A stretch of DNA of 64,000 nt from an uncultured Candidatus Melainabacteria bacterium (GTDB taxonomy: Bacteria; Cyanobacteriota; Vampirovibrionia; Gastranaerophilales; Gastranaerophilaceae), in assembly GCA_949841365.1 (NCBI GenBank), contig CATKZI010000003.1:1-64000 (forward strand). The letters run 5' to 3'. Positions 36,373 through 45,128 of the stretch are shown piece by piece. Position numbers and translations under genes: made by a program. Every line of letters starts with the position of its first letter. The first letter of the stretch is position 1. The notes below the pieces were generated by a model. That model searched no databases. It had not been told where the DNA came from and saw only the letters and a list, made by a program, of their open reading frames with translations.

Positions 36373-37303
36373 GTATAAAATCAGTAATTTTCTTTTCAAG
36401 CTCAACCCCGTGATGATAATTTACCTCTTTTATAAAATAACATGGGCTTGTAACGTTTATTTCTATAATTTTTTCATCAATAACATCCAGACCAACCATA
36501 GGAAGTCCCAATCTATTCAATTCTTTTGCAACAGGAGCAAACTTTTCTTTTTCTGAAATTGAAAGTTCAGCTTTTATAATATTACTGTCACAGTGGTCAT
36601 TAAATTTAAAATCATCATTTGACGGAAGTTTTTGAATACACACATCCAAAACTTCATCACCCAAAAACATGACACGTTTATCACCAAATTTAGCTTTTGG
36701 AATATATTTCTGCACCATAATCAATTGCGATTGTTTTTTTGTCATAGTATTAATAATAACAGCAGTATTTTTATCACCTTTTGTTAAAGTCATAACACCC
36801 GCACCAAAACATCCGTTTAAAGGTTTTAATACAATTTCCTCATATTTTTCTAAAAATTCCATAATGTCAGATTTTGAGGAAGTTACAATATTTTCGGGCA
36901 TCAAATGTAAAAATTTAACCGTATGGAGTTTTTCGTTAAAATCTCTGATTGCTTTAGGGTCATTAAGAATGAGAGTTTTTTCTCTATCCACAAAATCAAA
37001 AACATAAGTAGCATTAAAATAATCCAAATCAACAGGCGGATCCGGTCTGAACATTACGAGTTCAAAATCATTAATTTTGAAAGATTTTAAAGATTTATCA
37101 TAAAATATATTACCGTTTTGTTCAAAAACTTCAAAACACCCAGCAAATGCAGTTCCGTTTTTCAAACTTAAATTATCAATTGTAGTAATCCAAACTTTTG
37201 CATTATTATAAATAAATTCTCTGATTAACCAAAAATTTGTAACCAAATTGTTAAATTCAAAATACTTTAACTCAACTCTGTCAATAACAAATAAGATATC
37301 CAT
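36323..37303 (-). CDS. gshB: Glutathione synthetase-like ATP-grasp ligase
   Basis: The 326 residues match GshB, which joins glycine to gamma-glutamylcysteine. The N-terminal domain has MDILFVIDRVE and FRPDPPVDLDYFNATYVFD. The ATP-grasp domain shows EEIVLKPLNGCFGAGVMTL, VQKYIPKAKFGDKRVMFLGD and GLDVIDEKIIEINVTSP. ATG 37303 is used because GGAGG lies five bases before it; ATG 37315 precedes that site. No gshA is adjacent. Cyanobacterial-type GshB is the closest match by eye. Confidence 0.9.
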   Translation of the reverse strand: MDILFVIDRVELKYFEFNNLVTNFWLIREFIYNNAKVWITTIDNLSLKNGTAFAGCFEVFEQNGNIFYDKSLKSFKINDFELVMFRPDPPVDLDYFNATYVFDFVDREKTLILNDPKAIRDFNEKLHTVKFLHLMPENIVTSSKSDIMEFLEKYEEIVLKPLNGCFGAGVMTLTKGDKNTAVIINTMTKKQSQLIMVQKYIPKAKFGDKRVMFLGDEVLDVCIQKLPSNDDFKFNDHCDSNIIKAELSISEKEKFAPVAKELNRLGLPMVGLDVIDEKIIEINVTSPCYFIKEVNYHHGVELEKKITDFILNQVQCHQRKISSLRV

Positions 37304-37479
37304 AATGCCCTCCATACCCTACATTACAACTAAAAAATATAAAGGCAATAAGTAACTAGAATAAAGTTTATGTTAATATTTCTTAATATTTTAGCAAAAA
37401 AAAGCAATTTTTTTTTTGTTGAGATGTTATTATAGACATAGTAAGTGTGTATTATTAAATTTTAGAAAGGTAGAAATTT

Positions 37480-38385
37480 ATGTCAGTAAACGCAATTAAC
37501 GCAGCAGATGCTCCACAACAAAAAAAGAGTAATGCAGGCTCTGCAGTTGCCGCAGGCGTAGGTCTTGGCGCTGTAGGCGCAACAGCAGGTTATTTTATCG
37601 GTAATAAAAGACCTGATTTAGAAAAAGTTTTCACTCAATCTCCGGATACATTCACATCAGAAGCTGTTAAGTCAGCAGATGCTGCTTCAGCAAAAGTATT
37701 GGAAGATGCAGTAAATGAATATAAAGCTGCAGGTGATGAAGCGGCAGTAACAACAGCAGCAAAAAACAGAGGAGCTAGCATTATCGGTCAAACCCCTGAT
37801 AATATTACAGAATTAAATGATGCTGTTACAACTGCTGAAAGAAACTTAAACACTAAAACAGTAACAATTGAAAACACACCTTGTAAATTAGCAGACATTC
37901 AGAGTGAATTAAAAACAAAAGCTGATGCTCATAAAGCAGCTAAAGAAGCTGTGAAAAATGCAGGTGCAAATGCTACAGATGCTCAAAGACAAGCTGTTAC
38001 AGATGCAAAAGCTAAATTAGATAAAGTAATTGCAAAACGTAAAGCATTCTTAGAAGGTGCTAAAACAGAAGTTGATGCATTGAGAACTGCAAGAGAAAAT
38101 CGTTTTGATGCTCAATTAGCTAAATTTAATGCTCAAGCTGCAGTTGAAGGTTCAACAGAAAAAGGCTTAGTAACAGCACTTGAAACTGCAAAAACAAATC
38201 TAACAAATGCAAGAAATACTAAGAAAACTGAAATCTTAGGCAGAGATGCTGTCAAAGAAGCTTTCGAAAAAATTAAATCAGCAATTCCAAAAGAAGGCGG
38301 TAAAAAGATGGCAATGTACATTGGTATCCCGGCAGCAGTAGTAGGTGTACTTGCAGGATTAATGAGCGGTAAAAAAGAAGCATAA
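37480..38385 (+). CDS. Uncharacterised Ala/Lys-rich helical membrane protein
   Basis: The 301 residues have a glycine-zipper membrane helix at about 20-42 (AVAAGVGLGAVGATAGYFIG), a long Ala/Lys/Glu/Asp helical middle, and a C-terminal hydrophobic segment (MYIGIPAAVVGVLAGLMSG) before a basic tail. It resembles a rod tethered at both ends to the membrane. AAAGG precedes the ATG. It stands alone with its own terminator. No function recognised. Confidence 0.75.
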   Translation: MSVNAINAADAPQQKKSNAGSAVAAGVGLGAVGATAGYFIGNKRPDLEKVFTQSPDTFTSEAVKSADAASAKVLEDAVNEYKAAGDEAAVTTAAKNRGASIIGQTPDNITELNDAVTTAERNLNTKTVTIENTPCKLADIQSELKTKADAHKAAKEAVKNAGANATDAQRQAVTDAKAKLDKVIAKRKAFLEGAKTEVDALRTARENRFDAQLAKFNAQAAVEGSTEKGLVTALETAKTNLTNARNTKKTEILGRDAVKEAFEKIKSAIPKEGGKKMAMYIGIPAAVVGVLAGLMSGKKEA

Positions 38386-38411
38386 TTACGACATAAATTC
38401 ACTTATATATA

Positions 38412-38441
38412 AAAAAAGACCGATTTTAATCGGTCTTTTTT
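38412..38441. terminator. Bidirectional intrinsic terminator
   Basis: AAAGACCGATT/AATCGGTCTTT with A and T flanks on either side, between converging stops at 38385 and 38446. Confidence 0.9.
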
Positions 38442-38445
38442 ATTT

Positions 38446-39114
38446 CTATTTTTGAGGGTCTTTGTTCGGATCCATTGCGACAATATTCCTATTATGTAAT
38501 TGTACTAATTGACCAAATTTTTCTAAATCAGCTTGAATTTCAGGGAATGTACCATAATGTATTGGAATAATAGTCTGTGCTCCAACCCAATCTGCCGCAA
38601 CAGAAGCATGCTCAACATCCATTGTATAATGTCCGCCTATTGGAAGCATTGCAATATTTGGGCTGTACAATTCTTTGATTGTTTTCATTTCACCGGTTAA
38701 AGCAGTATCTCCGGCGTGATAAATTCTTACATTTTCTACATCAAAAACAATACCTGCCGCAACACCTGCATATCTGCCGTCAGGCAAAGAACTTGTATGA
38801 TAAGCGGGTACAAACACAACCCTGCCCCAGTCATAATTAATCCATCCGCCAAGTCCGACAGCTTTAACTTTACAACCTTGTTCTTTGCAATAATTTGCAA
38901 GTTCAAAAACCGCAGTAATTGTGGCATCTTTTTCTTTTGCAATTTCAATTGCCTGTCCCAAATGATCACCATGTGCATGAGTTACAAAAATATCTGTAAT
39001 ATTTGACTCGCGCCAATTGTAATTTGGATTAACATTTACATAAGGGTCAATCAAAATTGAATTATTTGCAAGCTTAACCTCAAATGCACTGTGTCCAATG
39101 TACCTTAAATCCAT
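38446..39114 (-). CDS. Metal-dependent hydrolase, UPF0173 metallo-beta-lactamase fold
   Basis: The 222 residues begin MDLRYIGHSAFEVKLANNSI. The MBL motif is FVTHAHGDHLGQA (HxHxDH), with later ligands in YHAGDTAL and IIPIHYGTFPE. This is the YtkL/UPF0173 family of unknown substrate. The upstream frame stays open to 39291, but GGGAG sits correctly for ATG 39114 and family homology starts there. Transcribed divergently from ribD. Confidence 0.93.
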   Translation of the reverse strand: MDLRYIGHSAFEVKLANNSILIDPYVNVNPNYNWRESNITDIFVTHAHGDHLGQAIEIAKEKDATITAVFELANYCKEQGCKVKAVGLGGWINYDWGRVVFVPAYHTSSLPDGRYAGVAAGIVFDVENVRIYHAGDTALTGEMKTIKELYSPNIAMLPIGGHYTMDVEHASVAADWVGAQTIIPIHYGTFPEIQADLEKFGQLVQLHNRNIVAMDPNKDPQK

Positions 39115-39139
39115 ATAAATTCTCCCTTCTTTTTTATTT

Positions 39140-39149
39140 ATTATACAAT
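39140..39149. promoter_or_regulatory. Overlapping divergent -10 boxes of ribD and the MBL gene
   Basis: The ten bases ATTATACAAT hold TATAAT on the minus strand (39145-39140) and TACAAT on the plus strand (39144-39149). The plus-strand box puts the start exactly on the ribD ATG. The minus box gives a 19-nt leader with GGGAG. Confidence 0.5.
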
Positions 39150-39155
39150 ATAAGC

Positions 39156-40190
39156 ATGAATTATGAAAATTATATGACAGAATGCATAAAATTAGCTCGT
39201 ACAGGTGAGGGAAATGTTTCACCAAACCCTTTGGTCGGTTGTGTTGTTTTAGATAAAGACGGAAATAAGATTTCAACAGGTTATCACGCAAAATACGGTG
39301 AAAATCACGCAGAACGAGATGCTCTTTTAAAACTTAAAAATGGAGAAGAAAATGGCGGAACTTTAATTGTAAACCTTGAACCATGCTCGCATTACGGAAA
39401 AACCCCGCCTTGCACTGATTTAATAATCGAACGCGGTATAAAACGCGTTGTAATCGGAATGCGAGATGTTAACCCAAAAGTTGACGGAATTAAAAAATTA
39501 AAAGATGCAGGTATTGAAGTCATAGAAGGAGTATTGGAAAAAGAATGCCGTCAGCTCAATGAAGTTTTCATAAAAAATATGATTGAACAGAAGCCCTTTA
39601 TTGCAATAAAAACTGCAGCGACATTGGACGGGAAAACAGCGGCACAAAACGGTTCATCAAAATGGATTACATCAGAAAGTGCCCGTACGGAAGTAAAAAA
39701 AATCAGAAACCGATATGATGCGATAATGACGACATCTGCGACAATACTTGCCGATAATCCAACAATGGAACACAGAAAAAAAATAATCTTAGACAGAGAG
39801 TTAAAAACAAATCTTGAAGCAACTATCTATAAATCAGGAGAAATATATCTTTTTAACGAAACTTTAGATATGTTTGAAGGCGGAGTTAATTTTATAAAAA
39901 CTCCTGTACATCAAAATAAACTTGACCTTGAATTTATATTCACGAAGGCGCATTCTCTCGGTATTCAAAGTATTCTAATCGAAAGCGGAGGGCATTTGAA
40001 CGGTGAAGCACTAAAATTTGCCGATAAAATCTACCATTTTATTGCGCCCAAAATTACAGGCGATAATAATTCACGTTCTTGTTTTGATTACAGGCACATT
40101 GATAATATCAACGAGTGCTTGAATTTCAAAATTGACAGCATTGAAAATTTTGACCCTGATATTTTGCTTACTTATTATCCTATTCAATAA
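39156..40190 (+). CDS. ribD: Riboflavin biosynthesis deaminase/reductase
   Basis: This 344-residue bifunctional enzyme deaminates then reduces the pyrimidine intermediate of riboflavin synthesis. The deaminase zinc motifs are HAERDALL and PCSHYGKTPPCTDLII. The reductase part starts at about 150 (AIKTAATLDGKTAAQNGSSK). The 3' half of the reductase is somewhat short. No Shine-Dalgarno; the -10 box predicts a leaderless transcript. Tail overlaps dnaX by 11 bases. No other rib gene is adjacent. Confidence 0.93.
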   Translation: MNYENYMTECIKLARTGEGNVSPNPLVGCVVLDKDGNKISTGYHAKYGENHAERDALLKLKNGEENGGTLIVNLEPCSHYGKTPPCTDLIIERGIKRVVIGMRDVNPKVDGIKKLKDAGIEVIEGVLEKECRQLNEVFIKNMIEQKPFIAIKTAATLDGKTAAQNGSSKWITSESARTEVKKIRNRYDAIMTTSATILADNPTMEHRKKIILDRELKTNLEATIYKSGEIYLFNETLDMFEGGVNFIKTPVHQNKLDLEFIFTKAHSLGIQSILIESGGHLNGEALKFADKIYHFIAPKITGDNNSRSCFDYRHIDNINECLNFKIDSIENFDPDILLTYYPIQ

Positions 40191-41934
40191 TTTTGCCGTC
40201 AAAAAGATCCATAACCATTTTCACGTTATCAGAATACACTACAGATTCAGGCTTTTTAATCTCTTGTTCAATTTCCTGTATTTCTTCGGGTTCAATTTCG
40301 GGTTCTTTCGGTTTTTCTGCTGTAGTTTTTGTCTGGACGGTTGGCGTCGTTACTTGCCTGACAGCATCATCACCCGCTTGAGGAAGACGAATGACAACAT
40401 TAGAATTCGATTGTGCGAACAAGCTGTCCACTGCTTGAATAATTGACTGTTTTTTAGAACCGCTCTGAACCTGATTTAGAAAAATCTCGTTTTTCATAGT
40501 TAAAACGGTTTCTTCTGCTGAAATTTTTACAGGCGCGCCCCACTGTTTTAAAAGAGCGCGTGTCGGTGCACTTTGAACATTTTCCAATAATTGTCCCCAT
40601 AAGCCCAATACATCAGCACCTGCAACAGGTTTTGATTTTGGCATCGGAGAGAATTCTTCCTGAGGCGACTGCGACTGTTCAACTTTTTTAGGCTCTGCCT
40701 GAATCGGTTTAGGTGCAGGCTTCATAATTTCAGGTTTTGTAACAGGTGCGGGAGCAGTCTTGTAGGCAGTAACCTTTACTGGCTCTATAGCACCACCCTC
40801 AAGTCTTGCCAATCTGTTTTGCAATTCAACAAGTTTTGTATTTTCTGTCAAATTTGCAAGGTCAATTATCGCAACTTCAAGCCACAAACGCGGATTATTG
40901 GTTAATTTCAATTCTTTAATATATTCCGAGCATTTGTCAATTAAAAATACAATCTGGTGAGTTTCAAGATTTTGAGCCTGTTCCGTTAACGCTTTTATCT
41001 GCGCATCATTTGCCTGAGTAATTTCAAGTGCAATATCTTTTGTACAATTTTTTGCAATCAAAAGATTCTTCAGATAATCCATAAGGTTTGTCAAAATTTG
41101 AACAGGTTCATTGCCCGAATTATAAATATTTTCTAATTCTTGAATAGCTTCTTGCGGTTTTGAATTAACAATTTTATCCGACAAATTATTCAATGTATCA
41201 AAAGAAAGTCTACCGAGAAGATTATTAATATCATCGGTTGTAATTTCGCCGTCAAGAACACTTAATTGGTCTAATAATGCTATACTGTCACGCATTCCGC
41301 CTGCTGAATTTTTTGCGATAGTAGAAAGAGCATCATCTGTAATATTAATTTTTTCACAATCAGATATATATCTTAAATGTTTTACAATATCGTCAGTTGT
41401 AATACGTTTAAAATCAAATCTCTGGCATCGGCTTTTGATTGTATCAAGAACCTTATGAACTTCTGTTGTAGCAAGAATAAAAATAACATTTTTCGGTGGT
41501 TCTTCAAGTGTTTTCAAAAGTGCATTAAAAGCAGTAGTTGAGAGCATGTGAACTTCGTCTATAATATAGATTTTGTATCTGCTGTTAACAGGCGCATACA
41601 TAACCTTTTCCAGAATATTTTGAGCATCTTCGACTTTTCTGTTGCTTGCAGCATCAATTTCGATAACATCCATCGGAGTTGAATTTGTGATATCAATACA
41701 GTTTTCACAAACTCCGCAAGGAGTGATTGTTGGTCCTTGTTTGCAATTTAAAGATTTTGCAAAAATTCTTGCAGTAGAAGTTTTACCCGTTCCCCTAGGA
41801 CCTGTAAACAAATAAGCGTGCGAAATTTTATCAAGTTCAATAGCATTTTTTAAAGCTTTTTTAATATGCTCTTGTCCGACTACTTCTTCCAATTTTTGCG
41901 GACGATATTTTCTGTATAAAGGTATATAGTTCAT
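40180..41934 (-). CDS. dnaX: DNA polymerase III subunit gamma/tau
   Basis: DnaX is the motor of the sliding-clamp loader. The AAA+ domain has FTGPRGTGKTSTARIFAKSL, zinc cysteines in CGVCENCIDI, IIDEVHMLSTTAFNALLKTL and the SRC arginine-finger motif. The domain III collar follows, then a Pro/Lys-rich linker and a tau-like tail (584 residues in all). No Shine-Dalgarno precedes ATG 41934; TATAAT six bases upstream implies a leaderless mRNA. Confidence 0.96.
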   Translation of the reverse strand: MNYIPLYRKYRPQKLEEVVGQEHIKKALKNAIELDKISHAYLFTGPRGTGKTSTARIFAKSLNCKQGPTITPCGVCENCIDITNSTPMDVIEIDAASNRKVEDAQNILEKVMYAPVNSRYKIYIIDEVHMLSTTAFNALLKTLEEPPKNVIFILATTEVHKVLDTIKSRCQRFDFKRITTDDIVKHLRYISDCEKINITDDALSTIAKNSAGGMRDSIALLDQLSVLDGEITTDDINNLLGRLSFDTLNNLSDKIVNSKPQEAIQELENIYNSGNEPVQILTNLMDYLKNLLIAKNCTKDIALEITQANDAQIKALTEQAQNLETHQIVFLIDKCSEYIKELKLTNNPRLWLEVAIIDLANLTENTKLVELQNRLARLEGGAIEPVKVTAYKTAPAPVTKPEIMKPAPKPIQAEPKKVEQSQSPQEEFSPMPKSKPVAGADVLGLWGQLLENVQSAPTRALLKQWGAPVKISAEETVLTMKNEIFLNQVQSGSKKQSIIQAVDSLFAQSNSNVVIRLPQAGDDAVRQVTTPTVQTKTTAEKPKEPEIEPEEIQEIEQEIKKPESVVYSDNVKMVMDLFDGKIIE

Positions 41935-41940
41935 AGAATA

Positions 41941-41946
41941 ATTATA
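41941..41946 (-). promoter_or_regulatory. -10 box with exact leaderless spacing, dnaX
   Basis: Minus-strand TATAAT followed by exactly six bases and the ATG. The predicted first transcribed base is the A of the start codon. Confidence 0.55.
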
Positions 41947-42027
41947 ACAGAAAAATTAATTTTATATTAATTATGTATTCGCTATATTTTTTTTGCGTTA
42001 AAATGTAAGAATAAGGAGAAAATAATT

Positions 42028-42852
42028 ATGTGGGATTATTCGGATAAAGTTATAGATCACTACAGAAACCCGAGAAACGTCGGCAAAATTGATAATGCAG
42101 ATGCTGTCGGTTTGGCAGGTTCGCTTGCCTGCGGTGACCAATTAAAAATATATTTAAAAATAGAAAATAATATTGTAACAGATGCAAAATTTCAAACATT
42201 CGGATGCGGATCTGCCGTTGCAAGTTCAAGTATTTTAACTGAAATGATTATCGGAAAAACCGTTGACGAAGTTAAAAAGATTACAAACCAAGATATTGCA
42301 GACCAGCTTGACGGGCTTCCTCCTGAGAAAATGCACTGCTCCGTTATGGGCTATGAAGCTCTTGAAGATGCTCTCAAAAACTGGGATAATTACCAGGATT
42401 TGGATGAAATCAGGAATGAAGCACCCGACAAAATTGTCTGCACCTGCTTTGGTGTAACTGAAAACCAAATTTGGGATGCAATTAAATCAAACGGTTTTAA
42501 AACAGTAGAAGAAATTACAGAATTTACCCAAGCAGGCGGTGCTTGCGGAAGATGCAAATCTTTAATTAAAGATATTATTGATACCTACTACAAAAAAGAA
42601 ACGGAAGAAAACACTCTTTCACCTGCTCAAAAAATCCTGAAAATCAATAATATTATTGAAAACCAAATTTCTCTAGAACTGAAAAAAGACGGTGGAGATA
42701 TTACACTTGTTGATATTCAGGACAATAAGGTTATGGTAAAACTCAGAGGCAAATGCTCGGGTTGTAAAAATTCACACCTGACTTTGAAAGCATTTGTTGA
42801 AACAACATTAAGAGAAGCAGTAGACAAAAATATTGAGGTTGTAGAAGTATGA
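42028..42852 (+). CDS. nifU: Fe-S cluster scaffold protein NifU
   Basis: This is a full three-domain NifU of 274 residues. The IscU-like scaffold (1-125) has its three cysteines in SLACGDQ, FGCGSA and MHCSVMG. A permanent 2Fe-2S domain (about 137-185) has CTCFGV and GACGRCKSL. A C-terminal Nfu domain has KCSGCKNS. It builds clusters with the cysteine desulfurase whose ATG overlaps its stop. No nitrogenase gene is present, so it is probably the general Fe-S system. AAGGAG precedes the start. Confidence 0.95.
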   Translation: MWDYSDKVIDHYRNPRNVGKIDNADAVGLAGSLACGDQLKIYLKIENNIVTDAKFQTFGCGSAVASSSILTEMIIGKTVDEVKKITNQDIADQLDGLPPEKMHCSVMGYEALEDALKNWDNYQDLDEIRNEAPDKIVCTCFGVTENQIWDAIKSNGFKTVEEITEFTQAGGACGRCKSLIKDIIDTYYKKETEENTLSPAQKILKINNIIENQISLELKKDGGDITLVDIQDNKVMVKLRGKCSGCKNSHLTLKAFVETTLREAVDKNIEVVEV

Positions 42853-44042
42853 GTTTAATTTATTTAGATAATAATGCCACAACAAAAATCGATCCGCAGG
42901 TATTAGAAGTAATGATGCCATATTTTCAGGAAGAATACGCAAACCCGTCAAGTATCTATGACTTTGCAAAACGTTCCAATCATGCGGTAAGAGAAGCTCG
43001 CGGAGTGATGAAAGATTTCTTTAATGCAGAAAATGAAAAGGAAATCATTTTTACCTCATGCGGTTCTGAAAGTGCAAATACTGCCATTCGCGGTGTTTTG
43101 AATATGAACAAAAACAAACGCCATGTTATAACAACAAAAGTTGAACACCCGTGCGTTTTAAATCTTTATCAAGCACTGGAAAAAGAAGGCTATAAAGTTG
43201 ATTATATCGGCGTAAACTCAAACGGTGAACTTGATCTGGAAGAACTTTCCGAAAAAATTACAAATGATACGGCAATTGTTTCTGTTATGTACGCCAACAA
43301 TGAAACGGGTGTAATCTTCCCGATAGAAAAAATTTCAGAAATCATCAAATCAAAAAACAAAGAAACTAAATTCTTTGTAGATGCGGTTCAGGTATCAGGT
43401 AAAATTCCGATTGACGTTCAAGCAATTGGTGCTGATTTAGTCGGCATTTCAGGACATAAATTCCACGCCCCGAAAGGCATAGGAGCTCTTTATGTTAATT
43501 CAAAAACCTTAATAAAACCGCTTATCATAGGCGGTCATCAGGAACGCGGGAAACGTGCGGGAACAGAAAATGTTCCTTATATTGTCGGAATGGCAAAAGC
43601 CGCAGAACTTGCTGTTGATCATTTAAAATACGAGGCAACAGAAGTTAAAAGATTACGCGACAAATTAGAATCAAACATTTTGAAAAACGTATATAATGCA
43701 AGATTAAATGCAGGAATCATAAACAGAGTTCCAAACACTACAAACATAGGCTTTGAATACATTGAAGGTGAATTAATTCTGCTTCATTTGAGTGATTTGG
43801 GTATCTGCGCAAGTTCGGGAAGTGCCTGCACATCAGGCTCTTTAGAGCCATCTCACGTATTGCGTGCAATGAATGTACCGTTTACGGCAATCCATGGCAG
43901 CATAAGATTTTCTTTAAGCAAATTTACTACAGAAAAAGAAATTGATTATGTATGCGAAAAAATGCCGGGAATTATAGAAAAATTAACCAATCTTTCACCG
44001 TTCCAAGATGAATTGGAAGCTTTAAGAAAATTAAAGAATTAA
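42849..44042 (+). CDS. nifS: Cysteine desulfurase NifS/IscS
   Basis: This 397-residue PLP enzyme supplies sulfur for cluster assembly. YLDNNATTKIDPQV opens the fold. SGHKFHAPKGIGALY holds the PLP lysine, and SSGSACTSGSLEPSHVLRAM holds the catalytic cysteine. Overlaps nifU by four bases (ATGA). A terminator follows. Confidence 0.96.
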   Translation: MSLIYLDNNATTKIDPQVLEVMMPYFQEEYANPSSIYDFAKRSNHAVREARGVMKDFFNAENEKEIIFTSCGSESANTAIRGVLNMNKNKRHVITTKVEHPCVLNLYQALEKEGYKVDYIGVNSNGELDLEELSEKITNDTAIVSVMYANNETGVIFPIEKISEIIKSKNKETKFFVDAVQVSGKIPIDVQAIGADLVGISGHKFHAPKGIGALYVNSKTLIKPLIIGGHQERGKRAGTENVPYIVGMAKAAELAVDHLKYEATEVKRLRDKLESNILKNVYNARLNAGIINRVPNTTNIGFEYIEGELILLHLSDLGICASSGSACTSGSLEPSHVLRAMNVPFTAIHGSIRFSLSKFTTEKEIDYVCEKMPGIIEKLTNLSPFQDELEALRKLKN

Positions 44043-44061
44043 TACTTTTCTCTAATATAAA

Positions 44062-44099
44062 AAATCCTCGTAAGTCTAAAGTACTACGAGGATTTATTT
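44062..44099 (+). terminator. Intrinsic terminator after nifS
   Basis: AAATCCTCGTA/TACGAGGATTT with a 12-base loop, followed by an A/T-rich tail. Confidence 0.75.
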
Positions 44100-44168
44100 A
44101 TTTGTAAAAATTTTCAAATAACAAGCGTGTAGAATGTTTTAACATAAAAAAAATCTTATTCTTTTAGT

Positions 44169-45071
44169 ATGAAAAAATTTATTTTTATACTCGGAATATT
44201 ATTAAGCATAAACTGTGCAATGGCAAACAGCTTATTGGATAACATAGAAAATTCATTATACGGTTTCACGTACACCACGGGAGATGACGCATCCAGACTC
44301 GAACGTGTAGAACAAAGTGTTTACGGACAAGCTAAAAGCGGGAGTATACAAGAACGCTTAAATGCACTGAAAAATGATATGTCAGCTGACTTAATCGGTC
44401 AGGAAATAACTCCAAAAGAAGATACATTTATGGAGGAAGAAGATAAAATCGTACAGGAAAAACTTCCGCCTGCAGGTGCAAATGTTGATTACCCGTCAAT
44501 AAACGAACTTGAAAAACAAGTATTCAAAAAAGAGTTTAAAACAAAAGACCTAAACAGCCGTCTTGCAAGTCTTGAGAAACAGTCATTGGGGCAAACTTAC
44601 GATAATGACCCGTTTTCAACCCGTGTGGAAAGACTGCAGGCTAAAATTAAACCAAAATCATTCATGGATAACAATATCGCACAATCTTCAAATGACTATT
44701 ATGATGAAGATGTTATCCCACTTGATAAAAACTACAAACTTGACGAATATCACAGTGCACAAGATTTTGATTACGAAAGCTACAATGCAAGAAAAAGCAG
44801 TCCTACAAATCTTGCATCAGTTGAAAAATCGATATTCAAACGTTCATTTAACAACGAAAGCACAGAAAACAGAATATCACGACTTGAATCAACAATGTTT
44901 GGCACAACATTTGCAGAAGACAACGAACAAACACGTATAAACAGGATATCAAGTGCCTACAAAGCTACAAAAAGTGCAAGCAGATATGATTCAAACAAAT
45001 TTTCACAAAACATGGCAACAGCTATGCAAATCGGTACAATGATATTAATGATACTCGCATGCGTATTATAA
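44169..45071 (+). CDS. Exported protein with three LE-FG/RL repeats
   Basis: This 300-residue protein has a signal peptide (MKKFIFILGILLSINCAMA). Three copies of a two-part repeat start near residues 25, 115 and 215. Each has (I/L/V)E..(V/I/L)(Y/F), then a Phe/Tyr, then (R)(L/I)..(L/V)(E/K): IENSLYGFTYTTGDDASRLE, LEKQVFKKEFKTKDLNSRLA, VEKSIFKRSFNNESTENRIS. A C-terminal hydrophobic segment (AMQIGTMILMILACVL) would anchor it. Function unknown. No Shine-Dalgarno; TATTCT six bases before the ATG is a weak leaderless box. Confidence 0.75.
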   Translation: MKKFIFILGILLSINCAMANSLLDNIENSLYGFTYTTGDDASRLERVEQSVYGQAKSGSIQERLNALKNDMSADLIGQEITPKEDTFMEEEDKIVQEKLPPAGANVDYPSINELEKQVFKKEFKTKDLNSRLASLEKQSLGQTYDNDPFSTRVERLQAKIKPKSFMDNNIAQSSNDYYDEDVIPLDKNYKLDEYHSAQDFDYESYNARKSSPTNLASVEKSIFKRSFNNESTENRISRLESTMFGTTFAEDNEQTRINRISSAYKATKSASRYDSNKFSQNMATAMQIGTMILMILACVL

Positions 45072-45089
45072 AAGAACCTTCTATAAGAT

Positions 45090-45128
45090 TCTACAAAACC
45101 TAATGTGGCGGGTGGAGCGGCTACGCTC
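45090..45128 (+). repeat. Dispersed 3'-end repeat, copy 5
   Basis: CAAAACCTAATGTGGCGGGT followed by GGAGCG-GCTA-CGCTCC, a perfect hairpin. It lies between the converging stops at 45071 and 45129 and may also act as a weak terminator. Confidence 0.7.

Noticed and set aside
39115-39291. 59-residue N-terminal extension of the MBL hydrolase
   Set aside because: GGGAG and family homology start at 39114; the extension overlaps the ribD start on the other strand.
42028-44042. nifU-nifS as evidence for nitrogen fixation
   Set aside because: No nitrogenase or other nif genes nearby; these proteins commonly serve general Fe-S assembly.
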